A DNA stretch of 6,463 nucleotides from positions 1 to 6,463 of the forward strand of contig JAISSC010000133.1 of assembly GCA_031273305.1 (NCBI GenBank), read 5' to 3'. This DNA comes from Flavobacteriaceae bacterium (GTDB lineage: Bacteria > Bacteroidota > Bacteroidia > Flavobacteriales > Weeksellaceae). The translations under genes were made by a program, and so were the position numbers. The notes below the pieces were generated by a model. The model was given only the letters and a program-made list of their open reading frames with translations. It had not been told where the DNA came from and searched no databases. How positions within the stretch are numbered: the stretch's first letter is position 1; each line of letters begins with the position of its first letter. Below, piece by piece: positions 6,310 to 6,463 of this stretch.

Positions 6310-6330
6310 CCGCAGGTCGCTGACCTGCGG
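6310..6330. repeat. 21-bp palindrome, copy 1
   Basis: Perfect 9-bp arms CCGCAGGTC and GACCTGCGG around loop GCT. The same arms recur at 6407-6427. Confidence 0.8.
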
Positions 6331-6349
6331 AGAGTACCTACCCAACTCT

Positions 6350-6364
6350 TTGCCTGAAAGGCAA
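6350..6364. repeat. Small hairpin, inner left member
   Basis: Arms TTGCC and GGCAA around TGAAA. The core GCCTGAAAGGC is the reverse complement of the core of the two hairpins at 6373-6387 and 6439-6453. Confidence 0.7.
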
Positions 6365-6372
6365 GACTAGTC

Positions 6373-6387
6373 CCGCCTTTCAGGCGG
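6373..6387. repeat. Small hairpin, inner right member
   Basis: Arms CCGCC and GGCGG around TTTCA. The two outermost base pairs differ from the sister hairpins but still pair. Confidence 0.7.
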
Positions 6388-6406
6388 TGTCATTGGTTGT
6401 CGTTGC

Positions 6407-6427
6407 CCGCAGGTCGCCGACCTGCGG
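6407..6427. repeat. 21-bp palindrome, copy 2
   Basis: Same 9-bp arms as copy 1 (CCGCAGGTC, GACCTGCGG) with loop GCC, differing by one base. On this copy the extended match TTATGAA lies on the right, the mirror image of copy 1. Confidence 0.8.
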
Positions 6428-6438
6428 TTATGAAAATC

Positions 6439-6453
6439 AAGCCTTTCAGGCTT
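6439..6453. repeat. Small hairpin, outer right member
   Basis: Arms AAGCC and GGCTT around TTTCA. It is the third version of the GCC-TTTCA-GGC core with a different but still paired two-base flank. Confidence 0.7.
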
Positions 6454-6463
6454 CTGCCTGCGA

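Larger units (their letters stand above)
6283..6454. repeat. Composite inverted repeat of six hairpins around one dyad (REPIN/BIME-like)
   Basis: Six short palindromes form three pairs, each pair centred on the same point, 6368.5: 6286-6296 with 6441-6451, 6310-6330 with 6407-6427, and 6350-6364 with 6373-6387. The dyad itself is the 8-bp palindrome GACTAGTC (6365-6372). The longest uninterrupted arm match is TTCATAACCGCAGGTC (6303-6318) against its reverse complement at 6419-6434. The 19-nt spacers (6331-6349 and 6388-6406) keep the same length but have diverged. Two inverted copies of a unit of about 86 bp explain this. It resembles REPIN elements (paired REPs moved by RAYT transposases), but no transposase or target duplication is visible here. 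It is GC-rich against an A/T-rich background. Confidence 0.75.

Noticed and set aside
6310..6330. Intrinsic terminator of a gene beyond the right edge
   Set aside because: The strong GC stem is not followed by a T-run on either strand, and the same palindrome recurs at 6407-6427 as part of the repeat.
6283..6454. CRISPR array
   Set aside because: The repeats are palindromes arranged as inverted pairs around a dyad, not direct repeats of constant length with unique spacers.
6360..6463. End of a minus-strand gene entering from the right edge
   Set aside because: All three minus-strand frames reach a stop within the repeat element, and the short translations reflect only the repeat sequence.

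Overview
The window holds the minus-strand F0F1 ATP synthase operon of a low-GC member of the Bacteroidota, most likely class Flavobacteriia. Several features support that placement. Gene starts lack purine-rich Shine-Dalgarno sites. Promoter -7 boxes of the TAnnTTTG type lie in front of the operon and in front of atpB. Subunit a has a signal peptide and a long periplasmic N-terminal domain. Subunit alpha is 525 residues long, and the operon stops after atpG without atpD or atpC. The genus cannot be fixed from the sequence.

Layout, read in the direction of transcription (high to low coordinates). 6463-6193 is non-coding. Its outer part (6283-6454) is a GC-rich, highly structured repeat: six small hairpins arranged as three inverted pairs around one dyad at 6368/6369. 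A TTG-N20-TAATTTTG promoter (6129-6161) then leads into atpZ (64 aa from the start chosen here). atpZ overlaps by 4 nt an unrecognised four-helix membrane protein that sits in the AtpI position. Next come atpB (a), atpE (c), atpF (b), atpH (delta), atpA (alpha) and atpG (gamma). A second TAnnTTTG box lies just before atpB, and a stem-loop with a broken T-run lies between atpE and atpF. The operon ends in a hairpin flanked by T-runs on both strands (424-459). Beyond it, the 5' part of a YqhD-like iron-containing alcohol dehydrogenase gene runs off the left edge of the window.

How the genes work together: a, b and c build the membrane sector, and delta, alpha and gamma provide the stator cap, half of the catalytic hexamer and the rotor shaft. 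AtpZ and the unknown protein are presumed accessory or assembly factors. Subunits beta and epsilon must come from another locus. The c subunit has proton-type residues (E52 without the Na+ ligands). Subunit a has the essential R293 and a swapped His/Glu pair (H302/E335) relative to E. coli. The ATP synthase genes themselves are ordinary for the group. The least explained parts are the symmetrical repeat upstream, the stem-loop after atpE, and the unknown 4-TM protein.
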